Assembly: GCA_964036315.1 (NCBI GenBank)
Contig: OZ038485.1
Coordinates: 72,040,824-72,104,823, forward strand
Length of the DNA: 64,000 nt
Reading direction: 5' to 3'
DNA from: Acanthosepion esculentum
Taxonomy: Eukaryota; Mollusca; Cephalopoda; Sepiida; Sepiidae
Shown here: positions 52,430 to 64,000 of the stretch, piece by piece
Position numbering within the stretch: position 1 is the first letter of the stretch
How the letters are laid out: the number at the start of each line of letters is the position of its first letter
Made by a program: the position numbers and the translations under genes
Notes under the pieces: model-generated
The model's input: only the letters and a program-made list of their open reading frames with translations
Database searches by the model: none
Told to the model about the DNA's origin: nothing

Positions 52430-53726
52430 ACTTAAAATTTGCAATATAACTTTGTGAAAACTGTTGAAACTTGTTGAAATCAATACTTTTCGATCGATAA
52501 CATATCGATTTTCAATAATTTTATTGGTTTTCTAAATATTTCAATAAGTAAATCAATTTTTCAAACAACCGTGTTTAACGTTGAAAAACAAGCCAAAAGA
52601 GCTTGCTTTTACACCTAAAATTCAATATTTTTCAAAACTTTGTAAAACTTAAAATTTGCAATATAACTGTGTGAAAACTGTTGAAACTTGTTGAAATCAA
52701 TACTTTTCGTTCGATAACATATCGATTTTCAATAAGTTTATTGGTTTTCTAAATATTTCAATAAGTAAATCAATTTTTCAAACAACCGTGTTTAACGTTG
52801 AAAAACAATCCAAAACAGTTTGCTTTTACACCTAAAATTCAATATTTTTCAAAACTTTGTAAAACTTAAAATTTGCAATATAACTTTGTGAAAACTGTTG
52901 AAACATGCTGAAATCAATACTTTTCGATCGATAACATATCGATTTTCAATACTTTTATTGGTTTTCTAAAGATTTCAATAAGTAAGTCAATTTTTCATAC
53001 AGTTTAACGTTGAAAAACAAACCAAAACAGCTTGCTTTAACACCTAAAATTCAATATTTTTCAAAACTTTGTAAAACTTAAAATTTGCAATATAACTTTG
53101 TGAAAACTGTTGAAACTTGTTGAAATCAATACTTTTCGATCGATAACATAACGATTTTCAATAATTTTATTGGTTTTCTAAATATTTCAATAAGTAAATC
53201 AATTTTTCAAACAACCGTGTTTAACGTTGAAAAACAAGCCAAAACAGCTTGCTTTTACACCTAAAATTCAATATTTTTCAAAACTTTGTAAAACTTAAAA
53301 TTTGCAATATAACTTTGTGAAAACTGTTGAAACTTGTTGAATTCAATACTTTTCGATCGATAACATATCGATTTTCAATAATTTTATTGGTTTTCTAAAT
53401 ATTTCAATAAGTAAATCAATTTTTCAAACAACCGTGTTTAACGTTGAAAAACAAGCCAAAACAGCTTGCTTTTACACCTAAAATTCAATATTTTTCAAAA
53501 TTTTGTAAAACTTAAAATTTGCAATATAACTTTGTGAAAACTGTTGAAACTTGTTGAAATCAATAGTTTTCGATCGATAACATATCGATTTTCAATAATT
53601 TTATTGGTTTTCTAAAGATTTCAATAAGTAAATCAATTTTTCAAACAACCGTGTTTAACGTTGAGAAAGAAGCCAAAACAGCTTGCTTTTACACCTAAAA
53701 TTCAATATTTTTCAAAACTTTGTAAA
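52430..53726 (+). repeat. P-I-J-K-L-M module, copy 5
   Basis: Preceded by N-G-H-Q, as at copy 4 (offset 18,148 bp) and copy 6 (offset 10,144 bp). All private marks are kept. Confidence 0.9.
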
Positions 53727-56315
53727 ACTTAAAATTTGCAATATAACTTTGTGAAAACTGTTGAAACATGCTGAAATCAATACTTTTCGATCGATAACAT
53801 ATCGATTTTCAATAATTTTATTGGTTTTCTAAAGATTTCAATAAGTAAATCAATTTTTCAAACAACCGTGTTTAACGTTGAAAAACAAGCCAAAACAGCT
53901 TGCTTTTACACCTAAAATTCAATATTTTTCAAAACTTTGTAAAACTTAAAATTTGCAATATAACTTTGTGAAAACTGTTGAAACTTGTTGAAATCAATAG
54001 TTTTCGATCGATAACATATCGATTTTCAATAATTTTATTGGTTTTCTAAAGATTTCAATAAGTAAATCAATTTTTCAAACAACCGTGTTTAACGTTGAAA
54101 AACAAGCCAAAACAGCTTGCTTTTACACCTAAAATTCAATATTTTTCAAAACTTCGTAAAACTTAAAATTTGCAATATAACTTTGTGAAAACTGTTGAAA
54201 CTTGTTGAAATCAATACTTTTCGATCGATAACATATCGATTTTCAATAATTTTATTGGTTTTCTAAAGATTTCAATAAGTAAATCAATTTTTCAAACAAC
54301 CGTGTTTAACGTTGAAAAACAAGCCAAAACAGCTTGCTTTTACACCTAAAATTCAATATTTTTCAAAACTTTGTAAAACTTAAAATTTGCAATATAACTT
54401 TGTGAAAACTGTTGAAACATGCTGAAATCAATACTTTTCGATCGATAACATATCGATTTTCAATAATTTTATTGGTTTTCTAAAGATTTCAATAAGTAAA
54501 TCAATTTTTCAAACAACCGTGTTTAACGTTGAAAAAGAAGCCAAAACAGCTTGCTTTTACACCTAAAATTCAATATTTTTCAAAACTTTGTAAAACTTAA
54601 AATTTGCAATATAACTTTGAGAAAACTGTTGAAACATGCTGAAATCAATACTTTTCGATCGATAACATATCGATTTTCAATAATTTTATTGGTTTTCTAA
54701 AGATTTCAATAAGTAAGTCAATTTTTCATACAGTTTAACGTTGAAAAACAAACCAAAACAGCTTTCTTTTACACCTAAAATTCAATATTTTTCAAAACTT
54801 TGTAAAACTTAAAATTTGCAATATAACTTTGTGAAAACTGTTGAAACTTGTTGAAATCAATACTTTTCGATCGATAACATATCGATTTTCAATAATTTTA
54901 TTGGTTTTCTAAAGATTTCAATAAGTAAGTCAATTTTTCATACAGTTTAACGTTGAAAAACAAACCAAAACAGCTTGCTTTTACACCTAAAATTCAATAT
55001 TTTTCAAAACTTTGTAAAACTTAAAATTTGCAATATAACTTTGTGAAAACTGTTGAAACTTGTTGAAATCAATACTTTTCGATCGATAACATATCGATTT
55101 TCAATAATTTTATTGGTTTTCTAAAGATTTCAATAAGTAAATCAATTTTTCAAACAATCGTGTTTAACGTTGAAAAACAAGCCAAAACAGCTTGCTTTTA
55201 CACCTAAAATTCAATATTTTACAAAACTTTGTAAAACTTAAAATTTGCAATATAACTTTGTGAAAACTGTTGAAACTTGTTGAAATCAATAGTTTTCGAT
55301 CGATAACATATCGATTTTCAATAATTTTATTGGTTTTCTAAAGATTTCAATAAGTAAATCAATTTTTCAAACAACCGTGTTTAACGTTGAAAAACAAGCC
55401 AAAACAGCTTGCTTTTACACCTAAAATTCAATATTTTTCAAAACTTCGTAAAACTTAAAATTTGCAATATAACTTTGTGAAAACTGTTGAAACTTGTTGA
55501 AATCAATACTTTTCGATCGATAACATATCGATTTTCAATAATTTTATTGGTTTTCTAAAGATTTCAATAAGTAAATCAATTTTTCAAACAACCGTGTTTA
55601 ACGTTGAAAAACAAGCCAAAAGAGCTTGCTTTTACACCTAAAATTCAATATTTTTCAAAACTTTGTAAAACTTAAAATTTGCAATATAACTTTGTGAAAA
55701 CTGTTGAAACATGCTGAAATCAATACTTTTCGATCGATAACATATCGATTTTCAATAATTTTATTGGTTTTCTAAAGATTTCAATAAGTAAGTCAATTTT
55801 TCATACAGTTTAACGTTGAAAAACAAACCAAAACAGCTTGCTTTTACACCTAAAATTCAATATTTTTCAAAACTTTGTAAAACTTAAAATTTGCAATATA
55901 ACTTTGTGAAAACTGTTGAAACATGCTGAAATCAATACTTTTCGATCGATAACATATCGATTTTCAATAATTTTATTGGTTTTCTAAAGATTTCAATAAG
56001 TAAATCAATTTTTCAAACAACCGTGTTTAACGTTGAAAAACAAGCCAAAACAGCTTGCTTTTACACCTAAAATTCAATATTTTACAAAACTTTGTAAAAC
56101 TTAAAATTTGCAATATAACTTTGTGAAAACTGTTGAAACTTGTTGAAATCAATAGTTTTCGATCGATAACATATCGATTTTCAATAATTTTATTTGTTTT
56201 CTAAAGATTTCAATAAGTAAATCAATTTTTCAAACAACCGTGTTTAACGTTGAAAAACAAGCCAAAACAGCTTGCTTTTACACCTAAAATTCAATATTTT
56301 TCAAAACTTCGTAAA
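53727..56315 (+). repeat. Mixed monomers D H C Dg Eg N G H C S Dx F
   Basis: Starts: 53727, 53944, 54161, 54378, 54595, 54807, 55019, 55236, 55453, 55670, 55882, 56099. The C at 55453 carries c170g, the mark of P and T, without g108t. The stretch returns to the left-half ending Dx-F before the A at 56316. Confidence 0.88.
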
Positions 56316-56527
56316 ACTTAAAATTTGCAATATAACTTTGTGAAAACTGTTGAAACTTGTTGAAATCAATTCTTTTCGATCGATAACATATCGATTTTCA
56401 ATAATTTTATTGGTTTTCTAAAGATTTCAATAAGTAAGTCAATTTTTCATACAGTTTAACGTTGAAAAACAAACCAAAACAGCTTGCTTTTACACCTAAA
56501 ATTCAATATTTTTCAAAACTTTGTAAA

Positions 56528-59500
56528 ACTTAAAATTTGCAATATAACTTTGTGAAAACTGTTGAAACTTGTTGAAATCAATACTTTTCGATCGATAACA
56601 TATCGATTTTCAATAATTTTATTGGTTTTCTAAATATTTCAATAAGTAAATCAATTTTTCAAACAACCGTGTTTAACGTTCAAAAACAAGCCAAAACAGC
56701 TTGCTTTTACACCTAAAATTCAATATTTTTCAAAACTTTGTAAAACTTAAAATTTGCAATATAACTTTGTGAAAACTGTTGAAACTTGTTGAAATCATTA
56801 CTTTTCGATCGATAACATATCGATTTTCAATAATTTTATTGGTTTTCTAAAGATTTCAATAAGTAAATCAATTTTTCAAACAACCGTGTTTAACGTTGAA
56901 AAACAAGCCAAAACAGCTTGCTTTTACACCTAAAATTCAATATTTTTCAAAACTTTGTAAAACTTAAAATTTGCAATATAACTTTGTGAAAACTGTTGAA
57001 ACATGCTGAAATCAATACTTTTCGATCGATAACATATCGATTTTCAATAATTTTATTGGTTTTCTAAAGATTTCAATAAGTAAATCAATTTTTCAAACAA
57101 CCGTGTTTAACGTTGAAAAAGAAGCCAAAACAGCTTGCTTTTACACCTAAAATTCAATATTTTTCAAAACTTTGTAAAACTTAAAATTTGCAATATAACT
57201 TTGTGAAAACTGTTGAAACTTGTTGAAATCAATACTTTTCGATCGATAACATATCGATTTTCAATAATTTTATTGGTTTTCTAAAGATTTCAATAAGTAA
57301 ATCAATTTTTCAAACAATCGTGTTTAACGTTGAAAAACAAGCCAAAACAGCTTGCTTTTACACCTAAAATTCAATATTTTACAAAACTTTGTAAAACTTA
57401 AAATTTGCAATATAACTTTGTGAAAACTGTTGAAACTTGTTGAAATCAATAGTTTTCGATCGATAACATATCGATTTTCAATAATTTTATTGGTTTTCTA
57501 AAGATTTCAATAAGTAAATCAATTTTTCAAACAACCGTGTTTAACGTTGAAAAACAAGCCAAAACAGCTTGCTTTTACACCTAAAATTCAATATTTTTCA
57601 AAACTTTGTAAAACTTAAAATTTGCAATATAACTTTGTGAAAACTGTTGAAACTTGTTGAAATCAATACTTTTCGATCGATAACATATCGATTTTCAATA
57701 ATTTTATTGGTTTTCTAAAGATTTCAATAAGTAAATCAATTTTTCAAACAATCGTGTTTAACGTTGAAAAACAAGCCAAAACAGCTTGCTTTTACACCTA
57801 AAATTCAATATTTTACAAAACTTTGTAAAACTTAAAATTGGCAATATAACTTTGTGAAAACTGTTGAAACTTGTTGAAATCAATAGTTTTCGATCGATAA
57901 CATATCGATTTTCAATAATTTTATTGGTTTTCTAAAGATTTCAATAAGTAAAACAATTTTTCAAACAACCGTGTTTAACGTTGAAAAACAAGCCAAAACA
58001 GCTTGCTTTTACACCTAAAATTCAATATTTTTCAAAACTTCGTAAAACTTAAAATTTGCAATATAACTTTGTGAAAACTGTTGAAACTTGTTGAAATCAA
58101 TACTTTTCGATCGATAACATATCGATTTTCAATAATTTTATTGGTTTTCTAAAGATTTCAATAAGTAAATCAATTTTTCAAACAACCGTGTTTAACGTTG
58201 AAAAACAAGCCAAAACAGCTTGCTTTTACACCTAAAATTCAATATTTTTCAAAACTTTGTAAAACTTAAAATTTGCAATATAACTTTGTGAAAACTGTTG
58301 AAACATGCTGAAATCAATACTTTTCGATCGATAACATATCGATTTTCAATAATTTTATTGGTTTTCTAAAGATTTCAATAAGTAAATCAATTTTTCAAAC
58401 AACCGTGTTTAACGTTGAAAAACAAGCCAAAACAGCTTGCTTTTACACCTAAAATTCAATATTTTTCAAAACTTTGTAAAACTTAAAATTTGCAATATAA
58501 CTTTGTGAAAACTGTTGAAACTTGTTGAAATCAATACTTTTCGATCGATAACATATCGATTTTCAATAATTTTATTGGTTTTCTAAAGATTTCAATAAGT
58601 AAATCAATTTTTCAAACAACCGTGTTTAACGTTGAAAAACAAGCCAAAACAGCTTGCTTTTACACCTAAAATTCAATATTTTTCAAAACTTTGTAAAACT
58701 TAAAATTTGCAATATAACTTTGTGAAAACTGTTGAAACATGCTGAAATCAATACTTTTCGATCGATAACATATCGATTTTCAATAATTTTATTGGTTTTC
58801 TAAAGATTTCAATAAGTAAATCAATTTTTCAAACAACCGTGTTTAACGTTGAAAAAGAAGCCAAAACAGCTTGCTTTTACACCTAAAATTCAATATTTTT
58901 CAAAACTTTGTAAAACTTAAAATTTGCAATATAACTTTGTGAAAACTGTTGAAACATGCTGAAATCAATACTTGGCGATCGATAACATATCGATTTTCAA
59001 TAATTTTATTGGTTTTCTAAAGATTTCAATAAGTAAGTCAATTTTTCATACAGTTTAACGTTGAAAAACAAACCAAAACAGCTTTCTTTTACACCTAAAA
59101 TTCAATATTTTTCAAAACTTTGTAAAACTTAAAATTTGCAATATAACTTTGTGAAAACTGTTGAAACTTGTTGAAATCAATACTTTTCGATCAATAACAT
59201 ATCGATTTTCAATAATTTTATTGGTTTTCTAAAGATTTCAATAAGTAAATCAATTTTTCAAACAACCGTGTTTAACGTTGAAAAACAAGCCAAAAGAGCT
59301 TGCTTTTACACCTAAAATTCAATATTTTTCAAAACTTTGTAAAACATAAAATTTGCAATATAACTGTGTGAAAACTGTTGAAACTTGTTGAAATCAATAC
59401 TTTTCGTTCGATAACATATCGATTTTCAATAATTTTATTGGTTTTCTAAAGATTTCAATAAGTAAATCAATTTTTCAAACAACCGTGTTTAACGTTGAAA

Positions 59501-59560
59501 AACAAGCCAAAACAGCTTGCTTTTACACCTAAAATTCAATATTTTTCAAAACTTTGTAAA
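56528..59560 (+). repeat. 9.5-kb-offset duplication, copy 2
   Basis: B C Dg G H G H' C D C Dg R T U, matching 47030-50062 at +9,498 bp. It differs by a54t at 56745. After U the two copies diverge: S follows at 50063, but Dg-R-T-U again at 59561. Confidence 0.88.
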
Positions 59561-60423
59561 ACTTAAAATTTGCAATATAACTTTGTGAAAACTGTTGAAA
59601 CATGCTGAAATCAATACTTTTCGATCGATAACATATCGATTTTCAATAATTTTATTGGTTTTCTAAAGATTTCAATAAGTAAATCAATTTTTCAAACAAC
59701 CGTGTTTAACGTTGAAAAAGAAGCCAAAACAGCTTGCTTTTACACCTAAAATTCAATATTTTTCAAAACTTTGTAAAACTTAAAATTTGCAATATAACTT
59801 TGTGAAAACTGTTGAAACATGCTGAAATCAATACTTGGCGATCGATAACATATCGATTTTCAATAATTTTATTGGTTTTCTAAAGATTTCAATAAGTAAG
59901 TCAATTTTTCATACAGTTTAACGTTGAAAAACAAACCAAAACAGCTTTCTTTTACACCTAAAATTCAATATTTTTCAAAACTTTGTAAAACTTAAAATTT
60001 GCAATATAACTTTGTGAAAACTGTTGAAACTTGTTGAAATCAATACTTTTCGATCAATAACATATCGATTTTCAATAATTTTATTGGTTTTCTAAAGATT
60101 TCAATAAGTAAATCAATTTTTCAAACAACCGTGTTTAACGTTGAAAAACAAGCCAAAAGAGCTTGCTTTTACACCTAAAATTCAATATTTTTCAAAACTT
60201 TGTAAAACATAAAATTTGCAATATAACTGTGTGAAAACTGTTGAAACTTGTTGAAATCAATACTTTTCGTTCGATAACATATCGATTTTCAATAATTTTA
60301 TTGGTTTTCTAAAGATTTCAATAAGTAAATCAATTTTTCAAACAACCGTGTTTAACGTTGAAAAACAAGCCAAAACAGCTTGCTTTTACACCTAAAATTC
60401 AATATTTTTCAAAACTTTGTAAA
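58698..60423 (+). repeat. 863-bp tandem duplication of Dg R T U
   Basis: Copies are 58698-59560 and 59561-60423. The matching site at 49200-50062 has one copy, so this duplication arose after the 9.5-kb-offset duplication. Confidence 0.9.
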
Positions 60424-60635
60424 ACTTAAAATTTGCAATATAACTTTGTGAAAACTGTTGAAACATGCTGAAATCAATACTTTTCGATCGATAACATATC
60501 GATTTTCAATAATTTTATTGGTTTTCTAAAGATTTCAATAAGTAAGTCAATTTTTCATACAGTTTAACGTTGAAAAACAAACCAAAACAGCTTGCTTTTA
60601 CACCTAAAATTCAATATTTTACAAAACTTTGTAAA
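60424..60635 (+). repeat. S/G fusion monomer
   Basis: It starts as S (catgct, short form) but ends with t203a, the end of G, and is followed by H. The matching site (50063-50491) has separate S and G. The offset drops from 10,361 to 10,144, so exactly one 217-bp period was lost. Confidence 0.85.
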
Positions 60636-62573
60636 ACTTAAAATTTGCAATATAACTTTGTGAAAACTGTTGAAACTTGTTGAAATCAATAGTTTTCGAT
60701 CGATAACATATCGATTTTCAATAATTTTATTGGTTTTCTAAAGATTTCAATAAGTAAATCAATTTTTCAAACAACCGTGTTTAACGTTGAAAAAGAAGCC
60801 AAAACAGCTTGCTTTTACACCTAAAATTCAATATTTTTCAAAACTTTGTAAAACTTAAAATTTGCAATATAACTTTGAGAAAACTGTTGAAACATGCTGA
60901 AATCAATACTTTTCGATCGATAACATATCGATTTTCAATAATTTTATTGGTTTTCTAAAGATTTCAATAAGTAAGTCAATTTTTCATACAGTTTAACGTT
61001 GAAAAACAAACCAAAACAGCTTTCTTTTACACCTAAAATTCAATATTTTTCAAAACTTTGTAAAACTTAAAATTTGCAATATAACTTTGTGAAAACTGTT
61101 GAAACTTGTTGAAATCAATACTTTTCGATCGATAACATATCGATTTTCAATAATTTTATTGGTTTTCTAAAGATTTCAATAAGTAAATCAATTTTTCAAA
61201 CAACCGTGTTTAACGTTGAAAAACAAGCCAAAACAGCTTGCTTTTACACCTAAATTTCAATATTTTTCAAAACTTTGTAAAACTTAAAATTTGCAATATA
61301 ACTTTGTGAAAACTGTTGAAACATGCTGAAATCAATACTTTTCGATCGATAACATATCGATTTTCAATAATTTTATTGGTTTTCTAAAGATTTCAATAAG
61401 TAAATCAATTTTTCAAACAACCGTGTTTAACGTTGAAAAAGAAGCCAAAACAGCTTGCTTTTACACCTAAAATTCAATATTTTTCAAAACTTTGTAAAAC
61501 TTAAAATTTGCAATATAACTTTGAGAAAACTGTTGAAACATGCTGAAATCAATACTTTTCGATCGATAACATATCGATTTTCAATAATTTTATTGGTTTT
61601 CTAAAGATTTCAATAAGTAAGTCAATTTTTCATACAGTTTAACGTTGAAAAACAAACCAAAACAGCTTTCTTTTACACCTAAAATTCAATATTTTTCAAA
61701 ACTTTGTAAAACTTAAAATTTGCAATATAACTTTGTGAAAACTGTTGAAACTTGTTGAAATCAATACTTTTCGATCGATAACATATCGATTTTCAATAAT
61801 TTTATTGGTTTTCTAAAGATTTCAATAAGTAAGTCAATTTTTCATACAGTTTAACGTTGAAAAACAAACCAAAACAGCTTGCTTTTACACCTAAAATTCA
61901 ATATTTTTCAAAACTTTGTAAAACTTAAAATTTGCAATATAACTTTGTGAAAACTGTTGAAACTTGTTGAAATCAATACTTTTCGATCGATAACATATCG
62001 ATTTTCAATAATTTTATTGGTTTTCTAAAGATTTCAATAAGTAAATCAATTTTTCAAACAATCGTGTTTAACGTTGAAAAACAAGCCAAAACAGCTTGCT
62101 TTTACACCTAAAATTCAATATTTTACAAAACTTTGTAAAACTTAAAATTTGCAATATAACTTTGTGAAAACTGTTGAAACTTGTTGAAATCAATAGTTTT
62201 CGATCGATAACATATCGATTTTCAATAATTTTATTGGTTTTCTAAAGATTTCAATAAGTAAATCAATTTTTCAAACAACCGTGTTTAACGTTGAAAAACA
62301 AGCCAAAACAGCTTGCTTTTACACCTAAAATTCAATATTTTTCAAAACTTCGTAAAACTTAAAATTTGCAATATAACTTTGTGAAAACTGTTGAAACTTG
62401 TTGAAATCAATACTTTTCGATCGATAACATATCGATGTTCAATAATTTTATTGGTTTTCTAAAGATTTCAATAAGTAAATCAATTTTTCAAACAACCGTG
62501 TTTAACGTTGAAAAACAAGCCAAAACAGCTTGCTTTTACACCTAAAATTCAATATTTTTCAAAACTTTGTAAA

Positions 62574-63870
62574 ACTTAAAATTTGCAATATAACTTTGTG
62601 AAAACTGTTGAAACTTGTTGAAATCAATACTTTTCGATCGATAACATATCGATTTTCAATAATTTTATTGGTTTTCTAAATATTTCAATAAGTAAATCAA
62701 TTTTTCAAACAACCGTGTTTAACGTTGAAAAACAAGCCAAAAGAGCTTGCTTTTACACCTAAAATTCAATATTTTTCAAAACTTTGTAAAACTTAAAATT
62801 TGCAATATAACTGTGTGAAAACTGTTGAAACTTGTTGAAATCAATACTTTTCGTTCGATAACATATCGATTTTCAATAAGTTTATTGGTTTTCTAAATAT
62901 TTCAATAAGTAAATCAATTTTTCAAACAACCGTGTTTAACGTTGAAAAACAATCCAAAACAGTTTGCTTTTACACCTAAAATTCAATATTTTTCAAAACT
63001 TTGTAAAACTTAAAATTTGCAATATAACTTTGTGAAAACTGTTGAAACATGCTGAAATCAATACTTTTCGATCGATAACATATCGATTTTCAATACTTTT
63101 ATTGGTTTTCTAAAGATTTCAATAAGTAAGTCAATTTTTCATACAGTTTAACGTTGAAAAACAAACCAAAACAGCTTGCTTTAACACCTAAAATTCAATA
63201 TTTTTCAAAACTTTGTAAAACTTAAAATTTGCAATATAACTTTGTGAAAACTGTTGAAACTTGTTGAAATCAATACTTTTCGATCGATAACATAACGATT
63301 TTCAATAATTTTATTGGTTTTCTAAATATTTCAATAAGTAAATCAATTTTTCAAACAACCGTGTTTAACGTTGAAAAACAAGCCAAAACAGCTTGCTTTT
63401 ACACCTAAAATTCAATATTTTTCAAAACTTTGTAAAACTTAAAATTTGCAATATAACTTTGTGAAAACTGTTGAAACTTGTTGAATTCAATACTTTTCGA
63501 TCGATAACATATCGATTTTCAATAATTTTATTGGTTTTCTAAATATTTCAATAAGTAAATCAATTTTTCAAACAACCGTGTTTAACGTTGAAAAACAAGC
63601 CAAAACAGCTTGCTTTTACACCTAAAATTCAATATTTTTCAAAATTTTGTAAAACTTAAAATTTGCAATATAACTTTGTGAAAACTGTTGAAACTTGTTG
63701 AAATCAATAGTTTTCGATCGATAACATATCGATTTTCAATAATTTTATTGGTTTTCTAAAGATTTCAATAAGTAAATCAATTTTTCAAACAACCGTGTTT
63801 AACGTTGAGAAAGAAGCCAAAACAGCTTGCTTTTACACCTAAAATTCAATATTTTTCAAAACTTTGTAAA
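62574..63870 (+). repeat. P-I-J-K-L-M module, copy 6
   Basis: Preceded by N-G-H-Q (61711-62573) and followed by D, as in copies 4 and 5. Confidence 0.9.
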
Positions 63871-64000
63871 ACTTAAAATTTGCAATATAACTTTGTGAAA
63901 ACTGTTGAAACATGCTGAAATCAATACTTTTCGATCGATAACATATCGATTTTCAATAATTTTATTGGTTTTCTAAAGATTTCAATAAGTAAATCAATTT

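Larger units (their letters stand above)
36442..56315 (+). repeat. A-poor domain: 92 monomers between two A copies
   Basis: 19.9 kb with a single A at its start and the next A at 56316; in the left half A recurs every 1-4 kb. Order: A B C Dg G H G H' then two copies of the 11-mer HOR, C C Dg G H C C, two copies of the 9-mer, then Dg at 48766 or its D form, C Dg R T U S G H Eg C C S N G H Q P I J K L M D H C Dg Eg N G H C S Dx F. N takes the place of A as the short TT-type monomer. Sub-blocks are listed separately. Confidence 0.88.
1..64000 (+). repeat. Satellite DNA array, 217/212-bp monomer with higher-order repeats
   Basis: A tandem array fills the window, with no unique base between monomers. 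Monomer starts (acttaaaatt) were tracked from 1 to 63871. About 226 complete monomers are 217 bp, 67 are 212 bp, two are 204 bp and one is 216 bp, and the sum closes exactly at 63870. All monomers are on one strand, with no inversion or insertion. The consensus is about 25% G+C with C exceeding G (32 to 22). Stops occur in every frame, so no coding capacity is seen. Different monomer types recur in fixed orders, which defines HORs. Both ends are cut by the window, so the array is longer than 64 kb. Centromeric or pericentromeric location is inferred from purity and HOR structure, not shown. I do not recognise the satellite family. Confidence 0.98.
56316..64000 (+). repeat. Last A-led block: 35 monomers plus 130 bp of a D
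   Basis: Order: A B C Dg G H G H' C D C Dg R T U Dg R T U S/G H Eg C Dg Eg N G H Q P I J K L M D. Starts: 56316, 56528, 56745, 56962, 57179, 57396, 57613, 57830, 58047, 58264, 58481, 58698, 58915, 59127, 59344, 59561, 59778, 59990, 60207, 60424, 60636, 60853, 61065, 61282, 61499, 61711, 61923, 62140, 62357, 62574, 62791, 63008, 63220, 63437, 63654, 63871. Private changes: a54t in C at 56745 and a191t in C at 61065. The last monomer is cut by the window. Confidence 0.9.

Noticed and set aside
1..64000. CRISPR array
   Set aside because: Repeats are 217/212 bp and abut directly; there are no unique spacers and no cas genes.
1..64000. Protein-coding repeats or a repetitive gene
   Set aside because: 217 is not a multiple of 3, so frames shift at each monomer, and stops occur in all six frames. 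The longest open stretch (between monomer positions 46 and 187) is about 46 codons.
1..64000. rDNA spacer, tRNA or histone tandem array
   Set aside because: No rRNA, tRNA or coding segments recur between repeats; every period is filled by the same AT-rich sequence.
1..64000. LTR, MITE or other transposon-derived tandem
   Set aside because: No terminal repeats, target-site duplications or transposase remnants are visible within or between monomers.
1..64000. Promoter or TATA-like motifs (tataact, ttattgg)
   Set aside because: They are expected often at 75% A+T and have no gene downstream.

Overview
The whole 64 kb window is one uninterrupted satellite DNA array. I see no gene, RNA gene, transposable element, CRISPR array or unique sequence. 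About 296 complete monomers plus one partial monomer (63871-64000) lie head to tail on the same strand. All are 217 bp or 212 bp long except two of 204 bp and one of 216 bp, and these lengths add up exactly to the window. The 217-bp consensus is about 25% G+C (54 of 217 bases). Each monomer has stop codons in all six frames, and the longest open stretch is about 46 codons. A pure, homogenised, AT-rich satellite with higher-order repeats (HORs) points to centromeric or pericentromeric heterochromatin of a eukaryote. Species and clade cannot be read from it. CpG is not depleted (5 per 217 bp against about 3.2 expected from base composition), which fits an organism or locus with little germline CpG methylation, such as many invertebrates; this is only a weak hint.

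Monomer code used below. Position 1 is the first base of acttaaaatt, numbered on the 217-bp form. C = consensus. A = short form + a56t. B = g108t, usually g154c. D = t42a and t45c (catgct); Dx = D + t203a; Dg = D + c160g. E = D changes + t26a + short form; Eg = E + g176t. F = c57g, g97t, t212c. G = c140t, t203a. H = c57g; H' = H + t11g and t212c. P = g108t, c170g. I = t23g, a64t, t90g, g108t, g163t, c173t. J = D changes + a89c + short form + t181a. K = t76a, g108t. L = a50t, g108t, c209t. M = c57g, a156g, c160g. N = short form on a C backbone. S = short form on a D backbone. Q = C + t81g. R = S + t60g, t61g, g176t. T = C + g67a, c170g. U = C + t3a, t23g, a64t. 'Short form' means bases 135-144 (aacaaccgtg) are replaced by tacag, with linked a123g and g163a.

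Layout. 1-30.6 kb is built of blocks that each begin with an A monomer: ABCD followed by E/D alternations ending in Dx-F, or by G-H-P-I, or by the long G-H-P-I-J-K-L-M-D-D-E-Dx-F tail. 4518-13772 is a 4,736-bp tandem duplication. A 17-monomer block occurs at 12706, 18305 and (one monomer shorter) 23276. From about 30.6 kb the monomer vocabulary changes (Dg, Eg, N, H', Q appear) and A almost disappears. 38173-42926 is a clean two-copy 2,377-bp 11-mer HOR, 44446-48765 a two-copy 9-mer HOR with a dimer expansion, and 46.8-50.1 kb is repeated about 9.5 kb further on at 56.3-59.6 kb. The P-I-J-K-L-M module recurs six times across the window.

The array reads as a record of unequal crossing-over in exact monomer register, local tandem amplification and short gene-conversion tracts. 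Each monomer carries a perfect 7-bp dyad with a 3-bp spacer (ATCGATA-ACA-TATCGAT) and 10-bp phased A-tracts; these are the best candidates for functional elements. Sequence comparisons were made by eye on diagnostic positions, not by alignment of every base.
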